A stretch of DNA of 64,000 bases from the NCBI GenBank assembly GCA_017163975.1, contig JAFFSR010000242.1, forward strand, positions 3,311,001-3,375,000, read 5' to 3'. The notes beneath the pieces were generated by a model. That model was given only the letters and a program-made list of their open reading frames with translations. It did no database searches and was not told the origin of the DNA. Positions within the stretch are counted from its first letter, which is position 1; every line of letters begins with the position of its first letter. The translations under genes and the position numbers were made by a program. This DNA comes from Anastatus disparis. Lineage: Eukaryota > Arthropoda > Insecta > Hymenoptera > Eupelmidae. Below are positions 38,272-51,400 of the stretch, piece by piece.

Positions 38272-41200
38272 ACCCTTTTCTAGATGTGAAACACTTGTTG
38301 GGCGCCGTTGGCAATTTGCCAAGGCTCAAACCCAAACCACTAGTATATACGATTCTTTTACACCTATACGCCTTCTCTAGCTATGCTGTTACTACTACTT
38401 CTTGGCCCTTTTGTAGACTTATCAACTCTAGTTTAATTGTTAAACTTTACACTTGTCATTATCAAAGTGCTGCTGTGTAATATTTAAATAAAAAGAGAAA
38501 AAAACAAAATTTATGGAGGACTTAAGTTTTATTTTAATATCCAAGGTCTTAAAGGATGATAATGAGATTGTGAAGAGGGGAAAAAGAGAATTTATAAAGT
38601 ATTGGCTTTTATCATTGATTCATAAGCCACATGGGGGAATTCGGAGGGTGAATGCAGAATTTTTTGAAGAAAGAACAAACGATAAGGGCTGTGGTTTTAA
38701 TGCTTATGAAAGAATTTATTTTTAGCTTTGGATTTTTTCCATTTTACTTTTACATATTGTTATGTGCATTCTCATTAGTCTTTAAAATTAAAGATTAGAT
38801 TTCGATTAAAGTTCAAATTTTTACACATACGAGTTCTGTGAACCAAAGAAACTCAAGTTTTATTACACATAAGCGATATCAGTTTACAACTTCACGCTAA
38901 GAATGCAAAAACTTTTTTAGAAGGACTAAAATTAGAATTCAAAAAAAACTTTAACCAAACTTTGAGAAAGATCAAACTTGGGATTCGAAAAATAAAAATT
39001 GAGATTTCAACAACTTTTCAAAAGGAAAAAGTTGTGATACCATTAAAATTTATTTTCAAAAGAAATATTAAAGGATGACTTGTGAGTCTCATCAGTATAA
39101 CATGAAATTCCTATTATGAATACGCGGAAAGAATTTTTTCATAAAAAATATCTATAGTAAATGTATAGGTAAACGTGGAGAGCTTTAATATTCGAGATGC
39201 TTTTATTTAAATTTTTCGAAATATTACTGATTATTATTTAAAAAATAATATGTATAAAATATTATTTTTTAAAATTTTACTACTTTATATAATAAAATAT
39301 GATACACTGATATTCATAATAAACACAAATTGAATGAATTTTTACTACGCCCTCGCTCGATTGTGTTACGTACACGTAAATTTTTACCCAATAACATTCA
39401 ATCGAATATTAGTAATCAAAATTGTCTTGTCACAGCTTCTCAGATTTATTCAGTGCCTGGTTACTTTTATAGAGAAATTTTATGCAACTTTTATGAGAAA
39501 ATTCTCATTGTGTACGCTCTTTGCATAGCTTTAGATGAAATAGCAGCTGATAACCAAAACAAAGATTTTTAGTATACTACTAAATCCTCAACGATTGATG
39601 AATTTAACATTTTTGTACTCGCGTTAAATTAATAGAAAATTTAACTTATATTCTATTAGTCAAACAAAAAAATATCAAGTTTATGATAAAATTTTTAATT
39701 TTTTTAGCCTCAAGTTTGACTTTTTTTCGACTAACTCTTGGATACTTGGTGTAAAAGGTGCAAACTGAAATAATCTGTTTGTGATAATAAATTATATTCA
39801 TTGCGGACTCGAGATTCCTTGGCTTGCAACGATTACATAAATCACATTTTATATTATCTAAAAATTCTTTGAAATATCATTGATAATTTAAATAATTTTA
39901 GATTAAAAACTAACTAACTTTTTTAATGTTCAATATTATTAAATGTTTGAATAATTAAATTTTACAATATACAAAATGTATATTTGCAGGTAACATATTT
40001 TCATTAAATCAATAGCTCCATTAAATATAAATATAAATTGTTAATTTATAACGCATTATATATGAATTTCATTTGTTTATAAATAAAAGACGATTTATCT
40101 TTTGATTCGACATTTTAAAATCCAAAATTTACTGTACAACATAAAAATGTCAGTAGTTTCACTTTAATAAATCTTTCTTCAATGGAATGTTTGACTGAGC
40201 ATGTAACATGTAAGGATGTAACTACCGCAATAAAAGTGCTATATCGATGTCAAAAATAATTAAAAATCTTTAAAAAGAGATAATCATTAAGATTATCAAA
40301 CTTACATAAATAAAAATGTTGTAGAAAAAAAATCTGTTATGAATATTATTTTATTTATAATGGAACATTTAAAATTTAACTAAACATACTGTGAATGATA
40401 AATTCCTAATCCTCTCCTAAATATCTCCTTTGTCTTGTTCAGTAAAAGTTACAACACATTACATCAATATGCTTCATACACAAACATTGAAAACGAGTAT
40501 ACAATAGAAGAGGGAGAGAAGTTAAAACAAAGACATTCGCATGGTTTACGAGTTTGTTTGTGTCCATAGAAAGGTTCCTTTGAAGGCTTGTTTCTATATT
40601 ATAACACGGATGAACTTCGTTTCAAGCTGTAAACCAAAGCTTGAAAACTTTGACAAGTCAGGCGTGGGAACATTTTGAAACTTGCCATGAAAATCGTATT
40701 TTCATTCATCTACAAAACAAAAGCACTAATTTTCACACCCCCTTTTCCAAGACAGTTAGAGAAGGGGTCAGCGACTCACGATCGACTTCAAAATTAGTTC
40801 AATCTAACAGCCAGTTATTTATAAATAAAAATGTACTTGAAATGCACTTAAAACAAATCACACGATGGATCAATAAAAAATTTCAGAATTTTATTTTATC
40901 ACAATATTTTAATTAAACGTTATTATGTATTATGGTACCCTATACTACAATAATTAAGTAGTAAAAGACAATATATAATGCGGCAAAATTTTAAAATTTT
41001 AATGCAGATATTAATTTTTTTGTAACACTAAATTTTTAACTTTTTAATTATTCCAAACTTTAATTAAACATTCAACTCCTGCAACATGAAATTCAAATAC
41101 GTATTTCAATTTCAATAATATGAAAAACATATTAATTCAATTAATTTAAAAAAAAACAAAGTAATTTATTTTCGACATTACAATATATAAAACTCGTGTT

Positions 41201-44200
41201 ATAAACTTTCAGTCGAAAAATAAAATTTAATTATATTTAATACAATCTGGCAAGTCGTATCATGAAATATCTTCATTCGACATATCGTTATCATTAATTA
41301 ACGTTATGTTATTTGTAAAAATAAAAGGAAGAAAGGAGTGGTATATTTTAAATTCCATAATAAATTCTGTTAGCTTTAAATCTGCATAAAGTCTTGTGTA
41401 TAGTTGAAATAATTTAAATTCTTCCTTTATAAAAGGAATAAAAAAATAATAATTCCATAGATTTAATTTAATATTTTATCTACTTTTTTCATTCATTTTT
41501 TTTCATTTAATAATTCTCTATACATTCTTGATTAAATTTTTCAAATAAACTTTAATAAAAAGTTCGTTTTTTACAAACTTTTGAAAAATTAGTAACAGTC
41601 AAAAGTCACGCATTCACAATTTATAATAATCAAATTTTTCTTTGAAACTTCATTTTTGTTATTTGCAAGAAGTATAATAAAATAAAATCTTTGCATTATT
41701 CATTCGTCAACTGACTGGAAAAATAAAGGAAAAAATAATCTAAAGAAATTTCAAACTTTGAATCTCATTCAAAAGAAAAAAAAAAGCATAACGAAAGCTT
41801 TAGTTTTTTTCTTTTTACGTTTAACTTTTAGCTGACCACAAGTATAAATATATACTTTAAGAATAATTCTCTTGGTATCGTATACACTTTCCAAGGACAA
41901 AGATAAATAACGGCTCCCTGGGACTAGGTCGGAAAACATGCTAAAGGAAATGGAAAAAAAGAACAACAGAAAAAAAATTGATACTAACAGTTTCAAGCAA
42001 TCTGTTTTCTCGAAAAGACTTTAGAAACTATATCTTTCAACTTGCGTTAGATAAAAAAGTGTATTTAAGAAATATAAAGGAGCTATGTGGAAAAAAAATT
42101 AATAAAAGATTCGTTTAATATATCCTAGTGGATTTTAAATTTATAAAATGACACTTTTAATCTCCTATTATTACAATTAAAAATAAATACTTTATATAAT
42201 TTATGTTTCATAAATTTTCTACATTGAAGTTAAAAAAAGATTGTATTTTTAATATTTTTCGAAATATAAGGATTTTTTTAACTGTCAATTATGAAGATAT
42301 ATGCATTTTTACATACTGCTTCCTTTGGCCATTTATCATGATTAATGAAATAGCTTTAGTTACATTTAATCTTCTTAAAATTTTTCGAAAAGTTAAATGG
42401 AAATTCATACAATATTAATTTTTATCCCTCAATTCATTATATTATGAACTGTAAATTTTTGTCGCTGCGTTCTCTTTTTTAATATACATAATTTTTATGC
42501 TTTTTAATTTTCAGAATATTTTTCTATACATTATTTAAAAGAAAATAATTTACAGATTCAAAAGAGCATCCAACTTATGTGGTTAAATTAAATTATTGAC
42601 GAAAAATCCTAATTTAATAAAATAATAAACTTTTCATGTGACTTCTAGTAAGCCATTTACATTAAAACTAGAAAAAGTTATTCACAGAAGGTAAAATTAC
42701 AAAGACTTGAATAACTAGAACTTGAATTTTTTCCTTATTTAACCACGACTAATTGCTCTTGTTTGAAGCAGCAAATAAAAAAGCCAATAATACAAGCAGT
42801 GCTCATTATGAGAAGAAGCCCGACGCTAACAAAGTTCTAGAAACATGTCAGTATAATATAAAAATATTCGTTTACACGTTCATATGAATATGCTTATAGA
42901 ATGAATTAGTACTCACGCACATAAAATATTTCCAGTGTTAATAAAAAATTTAAAAGAAAATCCAGCGGAAAAAATAAGACACGTATAACTAAAAGAGAAT
43001 AGCTAAGAGTGTAAGAAATGTGAAGGAAAAAAAAAGGTGTAAAGAAATCGGTATCTCACTGCATTACGCTCGAGTCTTGAAGAATCTTACACGGGCTCGA
43101 GAGAAAAGAGAATATAAAAAAAAGGAAAAATAAGAAGAAAGAAGTGACATAAGAAAAGACAGTTGTCCTACCGGGAATAGTCAGCCATTTATCATTGGCT
43201 TTTTAGGACAAATAAGTGTATACGTACATAAAAAGAGAGAGATAGAGAGACTGAGTAAAATGTACAGAATGAAGTTGATTCTGGTTAGGTTGTGACGTTG
43301 TAGATTGTCGGACCTCAAACAGGAATTACGTTAGAATGATTCTCTACTGTGCTGCCTTTTCTCGCTCAGAACGATGAATGACATTAATCGCGCTAATGGA
43401 ACACACAACTAATTCAATTCAAAGAGTATTTGTAATTGCATATATTTTTTAATGTTAAATAAAAAAAAATAATAATAAGTAAAGACGTAGCAAAAAAAAA
43501 TTTTTAATTCATAAACCCTTAAGATGGATGAGTTGGAAAAAAACGAGCAAATATTTTTAGAGACACAAAATAGATTGAATTCCTTTTTTTTGTTTTTTTT
43601 TTTTCATTCTGCGTGGGCCTTCTTTTATTTGTGTGTATACGGATTTTAAACGAAATACGTTTTTGAATTTATTTACTAAAATAAATACACAAGGGAATCG
43701 ACGAAAATAAAGAAAGAACCGGTTATTTTTTCACGTTGAACGTATTGTTTAATAGTGTAAGCTCTGTTTTTTATCGCATCCTTTAAACTAAATTAATTAA
43801 AAACAAGTTTTATTTATGTGTTGATTTTTCAAAGAATAATCATGTTTAAATATGGCCAACCACTTGTAGGAAAGCCACAAATTGTAAAATAACAATGAAA
43901 AATTGATTATACATCACTCATTTATTTGCAAACATGAATACGACGCATATGTAACAGTAAGTATTTAAAATTATTTGCATAGCAAAATGTGAAAAGGAAA
44001 AAAAATTTATCGACCATGAAAAAGTTTTTATTTTGTGAATTAAAACATTAAGTATCATCTTGTCTGGAATACGTCTGTATCCAAAATAGTTTAACCTACT
44101 TTAAGCGCAAGATTGTAAATATTAAATAAAAAATTTTATTCGCGATAAAGATTAATAAAAGCAGAAGATCATTTTTCATTTCTTATCTGAAATTCTTTAA

Positions 44201-47200
44201 CGTTGTAACAAGAAAATCGAAAGTTGAAAAAATTTAACTTAAATAAATTAAGATTTCACAAATCATATATTGGACAATAAAATTTTCTTCACAAAATCAC
44301 ATTATTTACAAACTGTCTCTTTTTCCATTGTCAAGCCCATACGCTACAAATGTTAGATCGTATTAGAAGTGAGTAACATTTTCGTATGTGATTCACAGGA
44401 GACAATGAGAAATTTCTAGCTGTATAACAATCAACCAAGAGAACGCGTGTATATATGCAACCACTAGCATTGCGTGATAAATTTTGTGCTCCCTATCCCC
44501 GTCTACAGGATTTTCTCGCAATGTTTTTCTACATCCATTTGTTACAAACATTGCATTAATTTTCTTTCTACTATCTTAAGTTTATTTTTTTTTCTCTATC
44601 TCTTTCTAGAACATTGTTTATTAATGACTTTCGGCTGGACTTATCTAAGCTGATAGTGGTTAACCTTTTTCTTTTGCAATTAATGGCCGTTTAAAAATTA
44701 TACTTGCTTAAAAGGTAACATTTTAAAGGAATATTTTCACAATTATATTAGACTATTAATTAGTAAAATATGTATTAATAAAGTTTAATTATATTTAAAA
44801 TTACTTTGATAACTATTTCATTACAACAAGGTCTATCTAGAAAATTTGACAAATTTGTTAATTACATTGGAATTTATGCAACTTATTTCTCAATTTAAAA
44901 ATATATTATTCGAAAATTGCAATAAATTTTCATTAAATTTAAAAAAATGTATTATCACTTAAAATTTTCAATTTCCCGATAAAATTTTTCATCATTAAAA
45001 ATATTTATTGTATAAAATGGCTTAAAAAGATGATAAAAAATTTTATAATGATTTTCAATAAAATATATTCTATGAAACATTTGTATTTAAACATTAGTAT
45101 ATAACAATAATACACATTAAAACAGATGTTTGAAAATTAATATTCAGCAAAGGTTTATTTAACAAGTTAAACAAGGAAAACTGAAGTCAATATAAACACT
45201 ACTTAAAACATCCCCATGGTTTATATGATGATTGCTTTATAAATACAATTTATAACACGAGTGCTTTGCAAAAGCTTATATACACATATCCATACGTATA
45301 TAGATATGGTTTTAACTTATTCTCGTTTATTTCGGTTGCACTCGGTTGGTAGATTTAACGGCTACCTGCGTGCCAAACAAGTCAAATGTGCTGATAGCAT
45401 TTTACGCGAGGAAACAAAGTATGGAGGAGGCCAACTTTTGTATTGTACCAAACGATCTAATGAACTTTTCATGCATAAAAAAATAACGTTCTCGCTAAAA
45501 TTTTTATTTTAATAGGTATATCGTATACAATTCTGCATGTATGTATATTTTTTATTATTGTTTTCTCACGCCCACGAATTAAATTCAATTTTTTATTTTT
45601 TTTTTTTTTTATTATTTTACAGTAAAAGGGTGAAGAGAGTTGGCCTCTCGAATTTCCGTTTATCCAGTTATAAATTCAGTTTGCTTTCCGAATTTTCAAG
45701 CGCCGCTTTTTGTGTCGAGATGAAACTGAGAGTATTAATTAACTTCTGTTTATTGTGCGCGTTTTCGTTGCACATGTACGCGTTATCATTGCATCGATAC
45801 TTTATTATATAAATATTATATTTTATTAAATTTTTCGCTTGTTGACTGTCGTCAATTTTTAGGCACTTATTAAATTATTTCATTTTGTAATTTTGTTTTT
45901 TTTTTTCAATCTTGGAAATTGAACACAAAACAAGTCATCATTTTTTGTCATTTTAATTATTTTTTACATGAGTAAGGGCATGTAATATCATGTAGTATTA
46001 TTAAAATTTAATTTAACAAAATATCACATTTCAAGATGAAAATATACAGTTATCTTTTCATTCTATGGAAATATCTTTTTGTTTTATTTTTATTTTAAAA
46101 TTGATATATTTTACAAAAAAAAATATATATCAATTGATTTTTAAATAATGATATCTTCATATATAATTATGTCACTAAAAAAAGTAACTTGAAGTAACCT
46201 TTAACTTATGTAATAAAATACCTTTTTTACTATAGCAAATTATATCGTATCTCCATATAATTTAACTTTGATAAATTCGAATGAAAGAAAATGATGAGAT
46301 TTGAACGTATTAATGTGAATTGAATTTCAGAAAATGTTTTTTTAATCTTGCGTTTTACGCTCTTCATCATCATTATATAATGAACTCTATGATTTTCATT
46401 AATTATTATGAATTTGTAAATACATACATACATATACTCGCGCGACAAATTCAAGCTATTCTTCTAAAACAAATTTTAAGTTTTCTGAACTTTCATAAGA
46501 GTAATAATAATCTCTTCTTTCTTCTTTTTGATATTGGAACAAACTTCGTTACCTATTCACTTCGAAATCATCAAACTTATAAATTTCATCTTCTTGATCA
46601 ATATGTAATCATAATTTCCAATAAAAAGAATTATTGACTTTTTCATCAATCTAAACAAGTGACAAAAATATTTAAACTTTTCTATATATGTTATAAATGA
46701 AAAAAATTTCTATTATATAACATTTTAAAATGAAGTTTAATATCAAGACGAAGATTTGATAAAAAAGTTTAATTATTACTCTTGTTTTTATACTTTTTTC
46801 TGTACCCTTTTCCATCAAGTCGATGATTTATTTCGATTGTATTTTTATTGACTAAATTTTATAATTTAATTGAAAATATTAGTCGGGTATTTTTCTTTGA
46901 AATTTCAGGAACACATGGGTTAAATTATTAGATTTTTAGCATGAAATAATTGATTTGCTGGAATAGATATTATTTAACTTTTATCAAATGAATTATTTAG
47001 CCAAATTAGAGTGGAAGTACGTCGTCAAATATAACCAATCTCCGATTCTTAACAGACCTCATACTACAGCTGTTATTATGTCGCTCATGTTGTTAGTGAG
47101 TTGGCCAGCGTCACTTATCAGAGACAGCGAACAGAATTCAACTGATCATCACAAAATTCAATTGCTGAAGGTTAATTGCATTTCTCTCTATAATAAATGT

Positions 47201-47784
47201 AATCAATCCAATTGAATTTTTTCACAAAACTTTATTAAAATTTTATTCAATAATCTAAATAAAAATTTCTGTCAATTTTTTTCCCGTTTAACAATTACTA
47301 TTTTATATTGAAAAATTAAGTTTAATTCAAAATTTTTTAAAGTAATAAATTAAGTTTGATTTCCTATTTTTAAATTCTTTCAGTTAAAAAATTTGACGTA
47401 TTCTGTTAATTTACTAAATTTATAAACAATCAGAATTTTAATTATGTTTATTATTTATTAAGTTTAATATGATCTGCACGAACATTTATAATAATTCATA
47501 CAATGATTAAATCCAAATGAAACTATTGTGCTAAATTTAAAAATTCTCTCGTATTGAATTTATGAAGATACAATAAGTTTTTATCCCAAAAAAAACATAT
47601 TAGCGATTAATGATGTTAGGTTTTGCTTCACGTCGTTATAAAGCTTACGATCTTCATAAAAAGATATAATTTAGTTTTTTTTGTAATATTATAATAATTA
47701 ATAAGCAATTTTATATGGAAATACATTACTACATTACTTGTATAATTAATTGATTTTTTTATTAAAATATTTATTTTCTTACTA
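38272..47784. other. Non-coding DNA; a few higher-GC islands, no gene supported
   Basis: Higher-GC patches lie at 38160-38460 (including the perfect 15-bp palindrome TTGGCAATTTGCCAA), 43270-43380, 45330-45460, 45620-45800 and 46999-47170. Two contain short open frames that might be exons (45720-45812 and 46999-47170); these are discussed as findings, since neither shows homology I recognise. The remainder is AT-rich with homopolymer runs. Confidence 0.4.
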
Positions 47785-48443
47785 GGAGAGTATCAGACCT
47801 CCGGATCACGGATTTTGCTCAAACTTTGAGATAAGTTTTCAGATGTCAAAATATGAAAGGAAACAGAATTTTAGATCCCAATGCTCAATATTTCCCTAGT
47901 GACAGGCAATTAAAAAAAATCACTAAAAAAGTTACTAGATTTTCAAACGCATATAGTTCCTTAGCATTGATAACTAGGAGCTTGAAACTTTTTTTTAAAT
48001 GAAAGCTGAGCTCAAATCCTTTCGAAATAGTAGTTATAGTATGTCAAAATATTATTTTTTCCCAAAGTTATAGCGTAATAAACATTAGACCGAATTTCAG
48101 CTTTTGTTATTAATTAATGTTTTAAAAAGAAAAATCAGGTCCAATGTTTATTACGCTATAACTTTGGGAAAAAATAATATTTTGACATGCTATAACTACT
48201 ATTTCGAAAGTATTTGAGCTCAGCTTTCATTTAAAAAAAGTTTCAAGCTCCTAGCTATTAATGCTAAGGAACTATATGTGTTTGAAAATCTAGTAACTTT
48301 TTTAGTGATTTTCTTTAATTGCCTGTAACTAGGGAAATATTGAGCGTTGGGATCTAAAATTCTGTTTCCTTTCATATTTTGACATCTGAAAACTTATCTC
48401 AAAGTTTGAGCGAAATCCGTGATCCGGAGGTCTGATACTCTCC
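47785..48443. mobile_element. 659-bp foldback MITE with TA target-site duplication
   Basis: The left arm (47785 to about 48091) and right arm (about 48139 to 48443) are inverted copies of roughly 305 bp. By eye they differ at about 11 positions plus one length change in a T run. The central spacer is about 47 bp. Both termini read GGAGAGTATCAGACCTCCGG inward, and each end is flanked by TA (47783-47784 and 48444-48445), the insertion signature of Tc1/mariner-type elements. There is no transposase, so the element is non-autonomous. A transcript through it would fold into one long, nearly perfect hairpin. Confidence 0.88.
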
Positions 48444-48445
48444 TA

Positions 48446-51400
48446 ATTAGTATTATCATATAATTCATATAAAACATAGTTGTATAAAAACAAATTTGTA
48501 AGAAAATTTTACAGTTTTCGTATCTTATATTTACATCAAATTCGAATCCAGCACAAAATAATGAAATACACATTCTAATAATTATTATAACAATCATAAT
48601 TTAAATAATCGAATAATATTACTATATCAATTGATTAAAAATTAATTAATTTTTATTAAAATTAGACAGAATTATTTTTAATCACTTAAACTTTTATAGA
48701 TAATATCTGATTAAAAATTTAATTACTTAAATTTAATAATATTAAAGTATAATATTTATAAAATAAATTAATATTTTTAATGAAATGTCCATACTTATCT
48801 TCATTATAATTAGATGTTTATCTAATTAAAACTGATAATTTTATCTTAAAATTAAAAGAAGTTTAATTAAAATATAAACATACATAAACTACAAGCTCAT
48901 CTTTTTGAGTATAAAAAAATTCGATGTAACTTGTACTATACGACATTGGATTCTCATCTTGGCAGTATCTTCGAGACATCTTCGTTTACTAATGTAATGA
49001 AAACTGCAAGACTTTCAAAGCTTTTATTTTTCTTTTAATTTTATTAATTTGTTAAAGTAAATATTAATTAGTGTTATCGTTGTGATCTAATTTTCAAATT
49101 TTTTTCAACTTTAATAAATTAACAAAAATAATACTGATCTTTTGTAATTAACAACTAGTTGTAAAAAATATGTTGATATAATCCAAATGATGTACAGAAC
49201 ATGTGAAAAAAATAAACCAAGTAAAATGATAAATGAAGTTATGTAAACGTAAAAAAGGAGACAAGCTAGTCAAAATTATCACATAGCTCCGAAATGATCA
49301 AAGTTTTGTATTGAAACTCTCATTTGATTCTCGTTTAAGTAGAGCCACTTTTCATTTTATGTTTTCAAGTATAATTTTAAATGTTATTTTATATTATTAC
49401 AAACAAAATGTATATTTAAAAAATTTTATTTTTAAGTATCATTGTTACTTTAATTTACTTTAAAGTTAAATTTTCTTCTTTTACAAATAACGTAAAAGAA
49501 TTTTCTACTCGGTACAATAGACTAAATTATGAAAAGAGATCGTCAATAACGAATGCTAAAACTAACAATTCGAAAAAAATTAAAGATGCATTTACATGGA
49601 AATTGATTGGAACAACCTCCATCTCCCTCCCAAAGAATCATCAACACATTCCAACTTTACATTTTGAAGGATCGGTCGATTCCCGATAAGTGTGGTACTT
49701 TATTGTTCAAATAACGTTCTATTGTCTTCCAAAACAATAACCCCCATCCAGGGAAGGCTTTTAATCTTTCAAAACCGAAGCCTCCTCTCTTTCTCTCACT
49801 CAACTTTCCACTCTTTTTAGTAAGAAAAAAACTTTCCTAGTGGTACAACGCACTTTGCATGTGACATGTTATAAAAAAAAGAAAGAAAAAATGAGAAGAA
49901 AGAATAAGAAGGTTGGAAAAAAAGAAGTAGAAAGTATGAGGTGGGTACTCTATGAGGTACATAATAACCAGACACTCTTAACAATCTTCAAGCCTTGCTA
50001 AACTACAAGGCGTAAGAATGAGAAATTTTTTTATACTCAGCACAAAGAATAATTTTTTTTTTTTTCTACTTTTTTATTTTTATTAACCAACTTATATTTT
50101 TTAATATTAAGAAAATATTATTTAACTTGATAATTTTAATTATTATATATTTTAATGTTATAATTCAACATTTTAAAAATAAAATTGTCTGTTTGGAGAA
50201 TAAATTATTTTTTCAGTTTGTAATGAAAAAATTTTGTAAATTTAAATTATTGATTATGAAAAAGATTAGAATTCACAATAGAAAATAATAAAAAATTTTA
50301 TTTTCTAAATAAAAGCAAGCATATTTTCATATTTTCAATATACATTATTAATGAAAATATACATGTCTTTTCTCACTCGTGATAAAATAATTCATAAATT
50401 TAATTTAAAAGCCCGTGTTTAATGTAAATGAAGATTTTCTATAGCAGACAAGTAATAATAAAGTTTTTGAAACTTTGTACTTTAAAACTATATCACTTGC
50501 ATATGTTAATATTTAGAGTTTAACAATCGTTATTTTTAACAACGACTTCATAAAATCCTTTAACGCTCAAAGGTGTGTGCTCGAAAAGTCATACAGATTT
50601 ATGGAAATAAAAGGTAAACGTCTTTTAAAGATTTTAATATACATTTTGTTTAGCTTTTGAAATTTAAATCTTAATATAGACTTTATTTTAACGTTAAATT
50701 TAAATTTTTATTATGAACTTTATAACAATCTTAATTTCATAATTATAAATATTAAATAATTTTATGAGGAATTCTATAAGTTAGTAGTGAAAATAATTAA
50801 AAATAGTAATTTTTATAACGTTATTTCGTTATAGAGTAGAATCTTGTTTTGATATTCTAATAAAATATAATATTTTGGAATTTTCAAGTTGATATAAATT
50901 TTATAGATGCTTACAGTAGAAATGTAGATAGGAATTTATATTATTTATTTCTAGCTTTTTGCATGGTTGATTTTTAAAATCGCGTAATAAAATTAGGTTA
51001 CTCGTAATGCCAAAGAATTATTTAAATATAAAAAATTTCGGAATAATTCATGCACGCATCGCGAAAAATTTTTAAAGCTAGATTAAATAAGGATTTATTT
51101 TTATAAGAAAAAAATGATTTTTAAGTATTTGGAAAAATTGTTGTGCAAAACTTTTTCATAATAATTATGTTTAAATTTTATGGAAATTTTATAATACTTA
51201 ATATTTGTTCCAAGTTTCTCGACTTTTTTTTTATTTAACATTACTTATATATTATCGTATAAAATTTATGCACTGCTGTAAACACGCAAATTTTTTGCTA
51301 AATTTTATTTTACAACAAATATTTTTTAATTGCTAATTATGAAAATGTATTTTTATGAGCGTACTACAGTGGAAGAAAAAAGAGCAACTGAACAATGACA

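Noticed and set aside
38290..38335. GGCGCC-containing word resembling a retroelement primer-binding site (minus strand)
   Set aside because: No long terminal repeats, polyprotein frame or polypurine tract nearby; the similarity is short.
39330..39572. Two overlapping plus-strand frames (80 and 64 codons)
   Set aside because: Two open frames on the same DNA with no motif in either; the longer begins at TTG. Most likely chance.
40641..40916. 91-codon plus-strand frame with balanced composition
   Set aside because: It begins with TTG rather than ATG, has no recognisable domain and no splice or context support.
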